Assembly: GCA_024400455.1 (NCBI GenBank)
Contig: JAKSMU010000015.1
Span: 1-46,018, forward strand
Length of the DNA stretch: 46,018 nucleotides
Source: Bacteroidales bacterium
GTDB lineage: Bacteria > Bacteroidota > Bacteroidia > Bacteroidales > F082
Reading direction: 5' to 3'
In this document: positions 15,156 through 23,898 of the stretch, piece after piece
How the letters are laid out: each line of letters starts with the position of its first letter
Position numbering within the stretch: the first letter of the stretch is position 1
Notes under the pieces: model-generated
What the model was told of the DNA's origin: nothing
The model's input: the letters and a program-made list of their open reading frames with translations, nothing else
Databases searched by the model: none
Made by a program: the position numbers and the translations under genes

Positions 15156-16437
15156 TTGTATCAGTGTTTTCTGTTACTATTTCAGTTTCAGCGTTTTCTG
15201 CTGTTTCGTTTTCTTCGTCTTCAATGCTTTTGGTTACGCTCAGAATCATGCCGAGAAGGAATCCGGTTGCCATGATTGAGGTGCCGCCCATGCTAATGAA
15301 TGGCAGCGGCTGCCCGGTGACGGGAAGCAATCCTATTGAAACGCCCATGTTGATCATGGCTTGCATAATCATCAGGAAACAAAGTCCGAACGACATGTAG
15401 GCGCCGAATGTCAAGGGCCGTTTGCTCATGATGCGCATCACTCTGGTAAAGATGATGATGTAAAGCATGATGACGACGATGGCGCCCAGAATTCCATATT
15501 CTTCCACAATGATGGCGAAAATGAAATCGGAATAGGGGTGAGGCAGGAAATTGCGCTGTTCGCTCTTTCCTGGTCCTTTGCCGAAAAATGAACTCGACGC
15601 CACGGCAATTTTTGCGTAAGTCTGCTGGTAATGGTGGTCATCGAAAGGGTCGGTTAGCGAATCGTTGCCTTCAAACATGGAGTTGATACGCTTTTCCCAT
15701 GTTTTGACACGTGATGTCTTATGCGATATTTCGATGTCGCTTGCGGCTTCGCCTTCGGCCAATTCGGAAATCTGTTTGTCGGCTCTGTTGTTGTAAATGG
15801 AAGTCTTGGCACTGTCGAAGATTATGTAACATCCTAACAACATGACGCCTAAGGCTCCGATTGCAAGAATGTGCGTGAATTTCACACGGCCAACAATGAG
15901 CAAAACAATACAAGCTGTAAGCAGGATGAGTGCCGTTGAAAGGTTTTCGGTGAAAATCAACCCGGTGACAAGTAAAATCGGCAAAGCGATTTTTTTCAGT
16001 ATGGTCTTCAGATCGTGAATCTGGTCGCCCAAAACGACTAATTCCCTTGATATGTAGGTGATCAATGCAATCTTCGCCCATTCGCTTGGCTGGAACGAGA
16101 AACCTAACACATTGATTGTTCTGGATGCTTGGTTGAGGTTTCTGCCGAAAAGCAGGGTGTAGAGCAGCAAAGGTACGCACAGCCACAGCACGAATTTGAA
16201 AATCGTGGAGTAGCGTCGGTAGTCGATTTTGTAGGCGATGTACATCATCAGGTAGCCGAGGAACAGCGTGCCGGCATGCTTCATCAGCATGCGGCCCGTG
16301 TTGCCGTCGTAGTTGCGCACTACGAGGGCGCTGGCTGCACTGTAGACCACCACTAGCGAGATGATGCCCAACAGTAATGCCAGAATCCAGATGACCTTGT
16401 CGCCTCTCAATATCTTATTGATGCCATTCATTTTCAA
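15127..16437 (-). CDS. ftsW: Peptidoglycan polymerase FtsW (SEDS family)
   Basis: Multi-pass inner-membrane glycosyltransferase that polymerises septal lipid II with FtsI. The 436-aa protein has about ten hydrophobic helices, FQPSEWAKIALI typical of SEDS proteins, and a large periplasmic loop around residues 215-270. LPHPYSDFIFAIIVEEYG and PLPFISMGGTS are family signatures. The N-terminus overlaps the MurD-like remnant by 23 nt; the second Met at 16431 is an alternative start. Confidence 0.94.
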   Translation of the reverse strand: MKMNGINKILRGDKVIWILALLLGIISLVVVYSAASALVVRNYDGNTGRMLMKHAGTLFLGYLMMYIAYKIDYRRYSTIFKFVLWLCVPLLLYTLLFGRNLNQASRTINVLGFSFQPSEWAKIALITYISRELVVLGDQIHDLKTILKKIALPILLVTGLIFTENLSTALILLTACIVLLIVGRVKFTHILAIGALGVMLLGCYIIFDSAKTSIYNNRADKQISELAEGEAASDIEISHKTSRVKTWEKRINSMFEGNDSLTDPFDDHHYQQTYAKIAVASSSFFGKGPGKSEQRNFLPHPYSDFIFAIIVEEYGILGAIVVIMLYIIIFTRVMRIMSKRPLTFGAYMSFGLCFLMIMQAMINMGVSIGLLPVTGQPLPFISMGGTSIMATGFLLGMILSVTKSIEDEENETAENAETEIVTENTDTNERAIESCD

Positions 16438-16981
16438 TTTGCTTTACGCTGTTTCTGAATTGGTTGCCTCTTTCTTCAAAAGTCTCGTTTTGCTTAGCTG
16501 ACTTGCTGGCAGGTGAAAACACAACGATGTCATCGTCTTGTGCTACGATTGAGGCCATCCTGACGGCTTCGTCCATGTCCTTGGCGTCGTAGATTTCGTG
16601 AATCGAGTTTTCAAAGGCATTCTTGAGGTTGCCATTTTTGTCACTCAGGCATATCAATGCCTTTACGTTTTGTTTAGCCATCAACAGCAGGTCGGTGTAG
16701 TCGATGTTTTCGTTGCTGCCGCAAGCTATCCAAACGATGGGCTTTGTCGTGCTTTCGAAGGTGAACCATGTTGCGTTCACATTTTCGGCTTTGGCATCGT
16801 CGAAATACATCACTTCGTCAATTGTGGTCACGTATTCTTTTCTATGACCGAGGATGCCGTAGTCGCTGAGGCTTTGCTTTATGTTTTCTTTTCTGATTTG
16901 CAGCACTTTCGAGCTGATGGCAGATGCCATGTTTTCCGCATGTTTGATGCGCGAATTGCTTAATTCTTCAAAATAGGTCAT
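16415..16981 (-). CDS. Truncated MurD-like protein (C-terminal domain only)
   Basis: 188-aa intact frame at the position of murD between mraY and ftsW. It matches only the last part of MurD: HAENMASAISSKVLQIRKE resembles the end of the central domain, GHRKEYV and FDDAKAENVNATW the start of domain III, KPIVWIACGS the Rossmann strand, and SPASKSAKQNETFEERG the MurD SPACASFDxFxxYxxRG motif. The UDP-binding domain and the GKT ATP loop are absent, and only 27 bp separate its ATG from the mraY stop. By recalled E. coli numbering, Lys319 is kept (Lys64), but Thr321, Lys348 and Phe422 positions appear changed. It cannot be a D-glutamate ligase alone. It could be a decaying remnant or a retained scaffold; the open frame and overlap with ftsW favour expression. 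Confidence 0.85.
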   Translation of the reverse strand: MTYFEELSNSRIKHAENMASAISSKVLQIRKENIKQSLSDYGILGHRKEYVTTIDEVMYFDDAKAENVNATWFTFESTTKPIVWIACGSNENIDYTDLLLMAKQNVKALICLSDKNGNLKNAFENSIHEIYDAKDMDEAVRMASIVAQDDDIVVFSPASKSAKQNETFEERGNQFRNSVKQIENEWHQ

Positions 16982-17008
16982 AATCTCTAAATCTTTAATA
17001 TTGTTTAA

Positions 17009-18274
17009 TTATCTGATTTTCAATGTTAATAAGGTAAGTGCAGCTAACAGGATGGTCACAATCCAGAAACGGATGGTGATTTTCACTTCGTGATGAACCG
17101 AACCATCGCCCTTGAAGGTTACGGTGCTGTTTGGCCAGACTTTCTTGAAGCTTTCCATCGAAGTGCGGAAACTGTCGTGCATAGGTGCTTTCTTCCAGAT
17201 TCTGTGCTTCTTGCCGCGCTTCAGGAAGAGTTTCACGTCGAGGTCGGAAAGGACTTCGAGCAACCACACGCCACACAGAATAGGCAGCAGCAGTTCCTTG
17301 TGTATGATGAGTGCCGTGACGGCAATGATGCCGCCTATGGTCAGGCTGCCGGTGTCGCCCATGAAGATTTGGGCAGGGAAGGAGTTGTACCAAAGGTAAC
17401 CGACCAAGGCTCCGACGAATGCTGCTAAAAACACGACGATTTCTTCGCTGCCTGGAATGAACATCAAATCGAGGTGGCTGGCCAAAACTGCATGGCTCGA
17501 AACATAAGCAAAGATTAGCAGCGTTAGGCCGATGATTGCCGAATTGCCTGCCGCCATGCCATCCATGCCATCGTTGAGGTTCGATCCGTTCGAAACGGCT
17601 GCCACAATGAAAACTGTCAATAGGACAAAGAATATCCATCCGCAGATGTATTTTGCTCTTGGTCCCATGAAACTGAATAAGTTGGCGTAATTGAGGTCGT
17701 GGTTTTTGAAGAAAGGTATTGTGGTGCGTGTGGATTTCACATCGGGAGTCTTGACAACGACTTCTTTATTGTCTTCGATGCGCACTTCAACTTTCTCGTT
17801 GATGGTGACGGCCGGGCTGAAACGCAAGGTGAGTCCGACGATGAGTCCAAGAAGTATCTGGAAACTGATTTTTGTGATAGGCTTGATGCCGTCTTTCCGT
17901 TTCTTGAAGGTCTTGATGTAGTCGTCGGCAAATCCTACTCCACCTAAAATGAGTGTAGTGATGATCATCAGGATCATGTAGACGCTGTGTAACTTGCCGA
18001 CGAGAAGGCATGGAATCAGGATGGCTGCGATGATAATGACACCGCCCATGGTCGGGACGCCTTTTTTCCCCGTGTTGTATGGGTCGGTCTTTTCGTCGCG
18101 TTGGGTTTCAACGATATTCTTGCTTTTCAGCCAGCTGATGAAACGCTTGCCGAACCAGATGGAAATAACCAGTGCTAAAATGACAGCTACCACTGCTCTG
18201 AATGTTACGTAGGTGAACATTCCAGCACCCGGAAAACTCTTCCCTTCCAAATATTGAAAAAGATAGTACAACAT
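17009..18274 (-). CDS. mraY: Phospho-N-acetylmuramoyl-pentapeptide transferase
   Basis: Integral membrane enzyme that moves phospho-MurNAc-pentapeptide to undecaprenyl phosphate, giving lipid I. The 421-aa protein has multiple helices and the conserved DEKTDPYNTGKKGVPTMGG, VGFADDYIK and NGSNLNDGMDGMAAG motifs, with the Asp pairs required for metal binding. A periplasmic insertion of about 50 residues (around 160-205) is longer than in E. coli MraY. It lies 3 bp after murE. Confidence 0.96.
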   Translation of the reverse strand: MLYYLFQYLEGKSFPGAGMFTYVTFRAVVAVILALVISIWFGKRFISWLKSKNIVETQRDEKTDPYNTGKKGVPTMGGVIIIAAILIPCLLVGKLHSVYMILMIITTLILGGVGFADDYIKTFKKRKDGIKPITKISFQILLGLIVGLTLRFSPAVTINEKVEVRIEDNKEVVVKTPDVKSTRTTIPFFKNHDLNYANLFSFMGPRAKYICGWIFFVLLTVFIVAAVSNGSNLNDGMDGMAAGNSAIIGLTLLIFAYVSSHAVLASHLDLMFIPGSEEIVVFLAAFVGALVGYLWYNSFPAQIFMGDTGSLTIGGIIAVTALIIHKELLLPILCGVWLLEVLSDLDVKLFLKRGKKHRIWKKAPMHDSFRTSMESFKKVWPNSTVTFKGDGSVHHEVKITIRFWIVTILLAALTLLTLKIR

Positions 18275-18277
18275 GGT

Positions 18278-19732
18278 TTATTTCTCCTTTAATGCTTCCG
18301 ACAATTCTTCCTTGTCGTCGAAATGATTTTTTATTCCATTTATTTCCTGATAGTTTTCGTGCCCTTTGCCTGCCAAAAGGATAATGTCGCCTTTGCTGGC
18401 CAAAGCCACGGCAGTGCGAATGGCCTCGCGGCGGTTGGTGATGCTCAGCACATGGCGTTTGGCTTCCTCGTCAAGACCTTCTTTCATCTGTCGGATGATT
18501 TCGTCGGGGTCTTCGTTGCGTGGATTGTCGCTGGTCAGAATGACCTTGTCGCTCATTTTTGCGGCCACGGCTGCCATTTCCGGGCGCTTGGTGGTGTCGC
18601 GGTTGCCGCCGCAGCCTACCACCGTGATTAAAGTCTCCTTGTGGCAACGCACATCGTTGATGGTCTTCAAGACATTTTCCAAGGCGTCGGGAGTGTGGGC
18701 GTAATCGACAATGCCTACAATGCCGCATTCGCAATGTACCATGTCGAAACGGCCGTTGGCGCCTTTCAGCTTGCTGATTTCGACCAATAGTTCGTCCTTG
18801 TCGAAGCCTAATGCGATGGCGGCTCCATATATGGCAAGCAGGTTGCTGGCGTTGAATCCGCCGACAAGTTGCGTGAATAGTTCCGTGCCGTTTACCTTGA
18901 GCATCATGCCGTCGAAATGGCTTTCCAAGACCACTCCTTTGAAATCGGCATCATGCTTTAATGCGTATGACAGGCGCTTGGCTTTTGTGTTTTGCAGCAT
19001 GATGGCACCGTTCTTGTCGTCTAAGTTGGTGATTGCAAAAGCATTGGACGGCAGATTGTCGAAGAATTTCTTCTTGGCGTTGCGGTAGTTGGCCATCGTC
19101 TTGTGATAATCCAAATGGTCGTGGGTCAGGTTGGTGAAGATGCCGCCGGCAAAATTGAGGCCTGCAATGCGGTCTTGGTCGACGCTGTGCGAACTGACTT
19201 CCATAAAGGCGTATTCGCAGCCCTTGTCAACCATTTTCTTGAGCAAGGCGTTTAGTTCGATTGGGTCGGGTGTGGTGTGTGTGGATGGAATGACTTCGTG
19301 GTCAACGATGTTCTCGATGGTCGAAAGCAAACCGCACACATAGCCTGCATCGGTGAAAAGACGGTATAGTAAGGTGGCGATGGTGGTCTTGCCGTTTGTC
19401 CCCGTCACACCTGTGAGCTTCAGCTTTTTCGATGGATTGTCGAAGAAATTTGAGGCACTGACGCCTAAAACATAGGCGGAATTGTCAACCTTGATATAAG
19501 TTACTGCTTCGTTAAGATTTGCAGGCAGCTCTTCGCACACGATGGCGAGGGCGCCTTTTTCGATGGCTTTCTCAATGTAGTTGTGTCCGTCGACTTGCGT
19601 CCCTCTGACGGCAAAGAACAAGGTGCCGTTTTCGACTTTACGCGAATCGAATGAAATGCTGCTGATGTCAAGGTCTTTGTTCCCGACAATTTCAAGCAAA
19701 TTGCAGTTGACTAATATCTCTTTGACTTTCAT
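18278..19732 (-). CDS. murE: UDP-MurNAc-tripeptide synthetase MurE (meso-DAP type)
   Basis: Cytoplasmic Mur ligase adding the third stem amino acid. The 484-aa protein has the ATP loop GTNGKTT at residues 111-117 and the DNPR motif at 402-405, which is known to mark meso-diaminopimelate-specific MurE as opposed to Lys-specific enzymes. The cell wall is therefore predicted to be meso-DAP type. The start overlaps ftsI by 4 nt and the stop is 3 bp before mraY. Confidence 0.96.
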   Translation of the reverse strand: MKVKEILVNCNLLEIVGNKDLDISSISFDSRKVENGTLFFAVRGTQVDGHNYIEKAIEKGALAIVCEELPANLNEAVTYIKVDNSAYVLGVSASNFFDNPSKKLKLTGVTGTNGKTTIATLLYRLFTDAGYVCGLLSTIENIVDHEVIPSTHTTPDPIELNALLKKMVDKGCEYAFMEVSSHSVDQDRIAGLNFAGGIFTNLTHDHLDYHKTMANYRNAKKKFFDNLPSNAFAITNLDDKNGAIMLQNTKAKRLSYALKHDADFKGVVLESHFDGMMLKVNGTELFTQLVGGFNASNLLAIYGAAIALGFDKDELLVEISKLKGANGRFDMVHCECGIVGIVDYAHTPDALENVLKTINDVRCHKETLITVVGCGGNRDTTKRPEMAAVAAKMSDKVILTSDNPRNEDPDEIIRQMKEGLDEEAKRHVLSITNRREAIRTAVALASKGDIILLAGKGHENYQEINGIKNHFDDKEELSEALKEK

Positions 19733-21894
19733 TTCCTGGTTAATTTAAGTTCCATACTGCGGGTTCCTCTTATAGTGTCACCTGGGTGCAGTGATTGCTC
19801 GCTGACAATGCCTTCACCTGTGAATGTGGTGCTGATGCCGCGGCTTTCCAAAAGGTAAAGGGCGTCGGTGATATTCATGCCGATGACGTTAGGAACAGTG
19901 TTGTCTTTTAGTTCGGCGGCATCGATGCGGGCTGAACCATCGATAGACCTGTTGATGGTGACCCATTCCTTGCCGTCGGTATTGTAATCGGTGAATTGTG
20001 CTTCCATCCCACTGAGGAAACTGGCAGCTTCCGAATGGTGCATGAGTGTTGGCGTTTCGGCGATGTCTGTTGTGTAGCTTGCAGAAATCGAGTCTTCTTC
20101 GATGCCGAGACGCATAGCGTAAACCTTTTCGGCGATTTCCCTGAAACCAGGTGCGGAAACACCGCCTGCTGCCCAGAATTGGCCATGCGCGCGGCTGACG
20201 ACGATGATGCAACTGTATTTCGGCTTGTCGGCAGGGAAGTAGCCTACGAAAGTGGTGTTGTATTCTCGCCTGCCCGTCTGCGGGTCACGGTAACTGTAGC
20301 CTAAGTTCGGATGGCAGTATTGTGCTGTTCCGGTCTTGCCGGCCATCAGCACGTTGCTGTCTTTCAACTGGCGCTTGGCGGTGCCTCTCTGCACGACGCC
20401 TTCCAACATGCATTGCAGCATTTTTACGTTTTCAGGCGGGCAAATCTGTTCGTTGAGGACAACGGGTTCGAATTTTTCGATGGTCTGGTTGCCGTGACGG
20501 ATTTCGCTTACAAACTGTGGCTTCATCATCTTGCCGTTGTTGGCAATGGCATTGTAAAGCGTGATGATTTGCATTGGCGTCACATTCACCTCGTAACCGA
20601 TTGACATCCATGGCAATGAAACATTCGACCAAAGCTTGTTACCGTTCTTGTCGGTGTCGGTCGGATGCTTGATGAGTGGCTGTGCTTCACCGGCCAGTCC
20701 CGTGCCGGGCTTTTTGTTCAGACCTAAGGCGTAAAGTCCGTCGACATATTTTTCAGGATGGGCCATGAAATGCTTGGTAATCAGCACGGCAGTGCCTTTG
20801 TTGGATGACTGCTCGATGATCTCGGCAACCGTTGCACGTCCGTCTTTTGAAAAAGAGTGGTCGTCGCGCATGACACGCTTCGAAAACACAATCGGTCCCG
20901 TCCCGATGTTGACGATGTCGGTCAGTTTGATGTTCGGGTATTGGTTGAAAAGCACGGTCATGGAAGCGATTTTGAAGACCGAACCGGGTTCGTAACGCTC
21001 GGCTAAGGCGAAATTGTATGATTCTTCGTATTGGCCGTTTTTGTGGTTTAGCTTGAGGTTGGCGCAGGCCCTGATGTAACCGGTCTCAACATCCATGAGA
21101 ATGGCACAGCCTTGCTCGGCCTTGTTTGTCACCATGGTGTTGTGGAGTGCGCTTTCTACAATGTCTTGAAGGTTGACATCGAAAGTCGTCACGACATCGT
21201 TGCCGTTTTTGGCTTCTGTATCGTCGTCCGAACCGACAGGGATCCAGTTGCTGTGGTGAAGGCGTCTGACGAGCTGTTGTCCGTTTTGGCCTCTCAGCTG
21301 GTCGTTGTAAGCGCCTTCTAAGCCGACATAAAGATTTTCGGTTTCGTTGACATAGCCAATGATTCGTCCAGCCAGTTCGTTATAAGGTCTGACGCGTCGT
21401 GACTTTTTTTCTGCCACAATGCCGCCACGGTTTTGCCCTCTGCAGAAGATGGGGTATTGCTGCATCTTGCGGTATTGTTCAAGCGAAATGCCTTTGACCA
21501 CTGGAAAATACTTTTTGTTTTCGGCTTTTGCTGTGCTGAGCGATTCTTTCCATTGTTTGGCACTCTTTTGAGGATAAGCTTCGGCCATGACGGTGCAGAG
21601 GCTGTCGATGTTGTTCCTGAACAGATCCATGTCGACGACGCTGGCATCGAAATAAATGTCGAAAACAGGAACCGAGGTGGCCATCAGCTTGCCGTCGTAC
21701 GAAAGGATGTTTCCTCTTGAGGCTTCCAATTCCCTGATGCGGTACTCCTTTTTCTCCGCCAACGCTACGAGTTCCTTGCTGTCTTTTGTCTGTACAACAA
21801 TGATTTTCGCAATGATGGCGATGGCAAACAGGAGTACCCCCGCATACATCAGGTAGGATTTTCGTAAACTTTCTGTTCTTGGTTCTGAACTCAT
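19729..21894 (-). CDS. ftsI: Septal transpeptidase FtsI (PBP3) with PASTA domain
   Basis: Class B penicillin-binding protein that crosslinks septal peptidoglycan with FtsW. The 721-aa protein has one N-terminal membrane helix (about residues 14-34), a pedestal domain, and the transpeptidase motifs SVFK (Ser305), SSN (363-365) and KTGT (520-523). The last 60 residues form a single PASTA domain ([20 protein letters not shown]). PASTA domains are better known from Gram-positive PBPs but also occur in Bacteroidetes FtsI. It is 32 bp after ftsL. Confidence 0.95.
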   Translation of the reverse strand: MSSEPRTESLRKSYLMYAGVLLFAIAIIAKIIVVQTKDSKELVALAEKKEYRIRELEASRGNILSYDGKLMATSVPVFDIYFDASVVDMDLFRNNIDSLCTVMAEAYPQKSAKQWKESLSTAKAENKKYFPVVKGISLEQYRKMQQYPIFCRGQNRGGIVAEKKSRRVRPYNELAGRIIGYVNETENLYVGLEGAYNDQLRGQNGQQLVRRLHHSNWIPVGSDDDTEAKNGNDVVTTFDVNLQDIVESALHNTMVTNKAEQGCAILMDVETGYIRACANLKLNHKNGQYEESYNFALAERYEPGSVFKIASMTVLFNQYPNIKLTDIVNIGTGPIVFSKRVMRDDHSFSKDGRATVAEIIEQSSNKGTAVLITKHFMAHPEKYVDGLYALGLNKKPGTGLAGEAQPLIKHPTDTDKNGNKLWSNVSLPWMSIGYEVNVTPMQIITLYNAIANNGKMMKPQFVSEIRHGNQTIEKFEPVVLNEQICPPENVKMLQCMLEGVVQRGTAKRQLKDSNVLMAGKTGTAQYCHPNLGYSYRDPQTGRREYNTTFVGYFPADKPKYSCIIVVSRAHGQFWAAGGVSAPGFREIAEKVYAMRLGIEEDSISASYTTDIAETPTLMHHSEAASFLSGMEAQFTDYNTDGKEWVTINRSIDGSARIDAAELKDNTVPNVIGMNITDALYLLESRGISTTFTGEGIVSEQSLHPGDTIRGTRSMELKLTRK

Positions 21895-21926
21895 AATCTT
21901 TATATTGTTTTATTGTTTTTCTATAA

Positions 21927-22259
21927 TTATTCCATAGGTATTCTCTTTAAAGGCTCGGTGGTCTCCTTGATGCCGAATGGGGCGAGACGGGTGGCCAGGA
22001 CCGATTGCTTCGAGTTCTGCATGATGGACGACTTGAGTTGAATGTATTCAACTTGAAGGTCGTTCAGTTCCTTGGCGTTTTTCGCAATTTCACGGGTGCG
22101 TTCTTCTGCCAGATAAGTGTTGGTGATGAGCACCATCAGCAAAATGGCGACATAAAACATAAAGGCGAACAGTTCCGAGAAGGTCTTCTTCGTCAAGAAA
22201 CTGCCGTTCAGTACGTCTTTAAGGCTGCCGCTTTTCTTGTTGTTCTTATTCATCGTCAT
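21927..22259 (-). CDS. ftsL: FtsL-like cell division protein
   Basis: 110-aa bitopic membrane protein with one hydrophobic helix (residues about 33-48, FAFMFYVAILLMVLIT) followed by a predicted coiled coil (EERTREIAKNAKELNDLQVEY). Size, topology and position between rsmH and ftsI are those of FtsL; primary sequence conservation in the family is low. It overlaps rsmH by 4 nt. Confidence 0.82.
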   Translation of the reverse strand: MTMNKNNKKSGSLKDVLNGSFLTKKTFSELFAFMFYVAILLMVLITNTYLAEERTREIAKNAKELNDLQVEYIQLKSSIMQNSKQSVLATRLAPFGIKETTEPLKRIPME

Positions 22260-23149
22260 TTCCTTTCTGCAATTCTGAGTTTTGCACTTCTTGCACGGCT
22301 GTTGACTGCAATTTCATCGTCGCTTGGAACGATGGGTTTGCGCGTTATTAATTTATAAGGTGTCAGCAGGTTGCCGAAAAAGTCTTTTTCTTCCTTGCCT
22401 TCGGCATTGCCTGTCTTGAAGAAATTCTTCACCAGACGGTCTTCCAGCGAATGATACGACATGATGACGATGCGTCCGCCGGGCTTCACCATGTCGGCAC
22501 ACTGGCTGAGGAATTGCGTGAGGGCGTCCAGCTCCTGGTTGACTTCAATGCGTAAGGCCTGGAAAATCTGAGCAAGCACTTTGTTCTCCTTGCCTTTGGG
22601 CAGACGCTTTTCAACGGCTGCTTTCAGTTGGCTGGTGGTTTCGATAGGCTCGGCATTTCTTGCCATAATGATGTCGTTGGCAATGAAATGGGCGTTCTGC
22701 AATTCACCGTAAAGGCTGAACAATCGGGTTAATGCGGCGGCATCGTAGGTGTTGACAACGGCAGCGGCATCAATCGGGTTGGTTTGGCTCATGCGCATGT
22801 CCAAGCGGCCTTCGAAACGGGTCGAGAAACCTTTTTCGGGCGTGTCGAACTGATGGGACGAAACGCCTAAGTCGGCCAGAATGCCATCGACGGGACCTCC
22901 GTTGTAAAGCTGCAGGAAGTTCTTGCAGTAGCGGAAGTTCTGCGGAATGAAAGTGAAACGTGGGTCGTCAAAAGCGTTCTTTGCCGCATCTTCGTCTTGG
23001 TCAAAAGCGTAAAGATGGCCGTCGTCAAGGCGTCCCAAAATGGCGCGCGAATGACCGCCGCCACCAAAGGTGACGTCTGCGTAAGCACCATGAGGGTCGA
23101 TGTTCATGCCCTCGATGCACTCGTTCAACATGACTGGATTGTGATACAT
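22256..23149 (-). CDS. rsmH: 16S rRNA (cytosine-N4)-methyltransferase RsmH (MraW)
   Basis: SAM-dependent enzyme methylating C1402 of 16S rRNA. The 297-aa protein has HNPVMLNECIEG at the start, the SAM loop YADVTFGGGGHSRAIL, DGILADLGVSSHQFD and IVIMSYHSLEDRLVKNFF, all family hallmarks. It lies 16 bp after mraZ, the usual dcw order. Confidence 0.96.
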   Translation of the reverse strand: MYHNPVMLNECIEGMNIDPHGAYADVTFGGGGHSRAILGRLDDGHLYAFDQDEDAAKNAFDDPRFTFIPQNFRYCKNFLQLYNGGPVDGILADLGVSSHQFDTPEKGFSTRFEGRLDMRMSQTNPIDAAAVVNTYDAAALTRLFSLYGELQNAHFIANDIIMARNAEPIETTSQLKAAVEKRLPKGKENKVLAQIFQALRIEVNQELDALTQFLSQCADMVKPGGRIVIMSYHSLEDRLVKNFFKTGNAEGKEEKDFFGNLLTPYKLITRKPIVPSDDEIAVNSRARSAKLRIAERK

Positions 23150-23165
23150 CGTGTGGCCCTCCTGA

Positions 23166-23621
23166 TTATTGAATGAGTTCTTGAAGTGTCTTCAAAATGG
23201 TGTCGTTGTCAACGGCTTGCATGGCCTCGTCGTAAAGGCCCTTATCCCAAATTTCCATCTTCAGGGTTTCGGAAGAGATAACCACTTCTTTGTTTAATGA
23301 ACCCTTCAGAATCAGTTCTTTAGGAATCTGTAATCGGCCTGATGCGTCAAGCTTTATGAAGCGTGCGCCATCGTTGATGGCTCTGAGTGCAGCCAGGTGT
23401 GTCGGGTTGAAACGATTCACTTTTGCTCGCAAATCGTCCTGCATGTTGTCCCAGTCCTGACGCGTGTAAAGTTCAAGAAAATGGTCTTTTTCACTCATGG
23501 CAGGACGCAATACGAAACCTTCCTCAATCTGCGCGCCCATCTGTTCCTTGAAATCGGCAGGAACCAGAAGACGACCTTTTGAGTCAAGCTTGCATTCGAA
23601 ATATCCTACTGGGTAACTCAT
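23166..23621 (-). CDS. mraZ: Transcriptional regulator MraZ
   Basis: DNA-binding regulator of the dcw cluster with two SpoVT/AbrB-type domains; GRLLVPADFKEQM and GRLQIPKELIL are the paired motifs. I place the start at the Met of MSYPVGYFECK, giving 151 aa. The frame stays open to 23669, but that longer version would begin upstream of the predicted -7 box (23646-23653) and would add 16 residues absent from the family. It is the first gene of the division cluster and probably binds the boxes at 23665-23689. Confidence 0.93.
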   Translation of the reverse strand: MSYPVGYFECKLDSKGRLLVPADFKEQMGAQIEEGFVLRPAMSEKDHFLELYTRQDWDNMQDDLRAKVNRFNPTHLAALRAINDGARFIKLDASGRLQIPKELILKGSLNKEVVISSETLKMEIWDKGLYDEAMQAVDNDTILKTLQELIQ

Positions 23622-23645
23622 TTTCTTTTCTTTGTTTTCAGGGTG

Positions 23646-23653
23646 TAAAAGTA
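23646..23653 (-). promoter_or_regulatory. -7 promoter element for the dcw cluster
   Basis: On the minus strand TACTTTTA matches 7 of 8 positions of TAnnTTTG and continues as CACCCTG, like the other promoters here. It lies 25 bp upstream of the mraZ ATG. The MraZ boxes begin 12 bp further upstream, where they would cover the -33 region. Confidence 0.55.
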
Positions 23654-23664
23654 CTACATTTTTT

Positions 23665-23689
23665 CCCACTGAACTTCACTTTCCCCCAC
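23665..23689 (-). promoter_or_regulatory. MraZ operator: three boxes with 10-bp spacing
   Basis: Read on the minus strand, GTGGG, GTGAA and GTGGG occur at 23685-23689, 23675-23679 and 23665-23669, each start exactly 10 bp apart. MraZ is known to bind direct repeats of TGGG/GTGGG type with 10-bp periodicity upstream of its own gene. The middle box is degenerate. The site is just upstream of the predicted promoter, suggesting autoregulation of the division cluster. Confidence 0.8.
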
Positions 23690-23865
23690 TTTTTATTCCT
23701 TTTTCGGCCAAAAGTTTTCAACGGTCATTGTGAATTATTTGATAATTAAGTATTTGAGTTTTTTCGGAAGCCCTCGGATGCTTGTGGTTTGTTTCGTTTC
23801 GGTGACGAATCCCTTAAATTGACATAGTTTTTTTTTAAAATGAATCGTTTATGCGTCCTTTTTTC

Positions 23866-23873
23866 TATTTTTG
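23866..23873 (+). promoter_or_regulatory. -7 promoter element for glsA-glsB-engB
   Basis: TATTTTTG matches TAnnTTTG exactly, 26 bp before the glsA ATG. No good -33 TTTG is seen. Confidence 0.6.
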
Positions 23874-23898
23874 TGCTTCGAATTCGTAGCTTTTTGTT

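Noticed and set aside
16995..17639. 214-codon frame within mraY, considered as the missing part of murD
   Set aside because: It is an alternative frame of the intact mraY gene and contains no Mur ligase motif, so it does not supply the lost MurD domains.
23622..23669. Longer mraZ start 16 codons upstream
   Set aside because: It would lie upstream of the predicted promoter box and reach into the MraZ operator, and the extra residues do not match the family.
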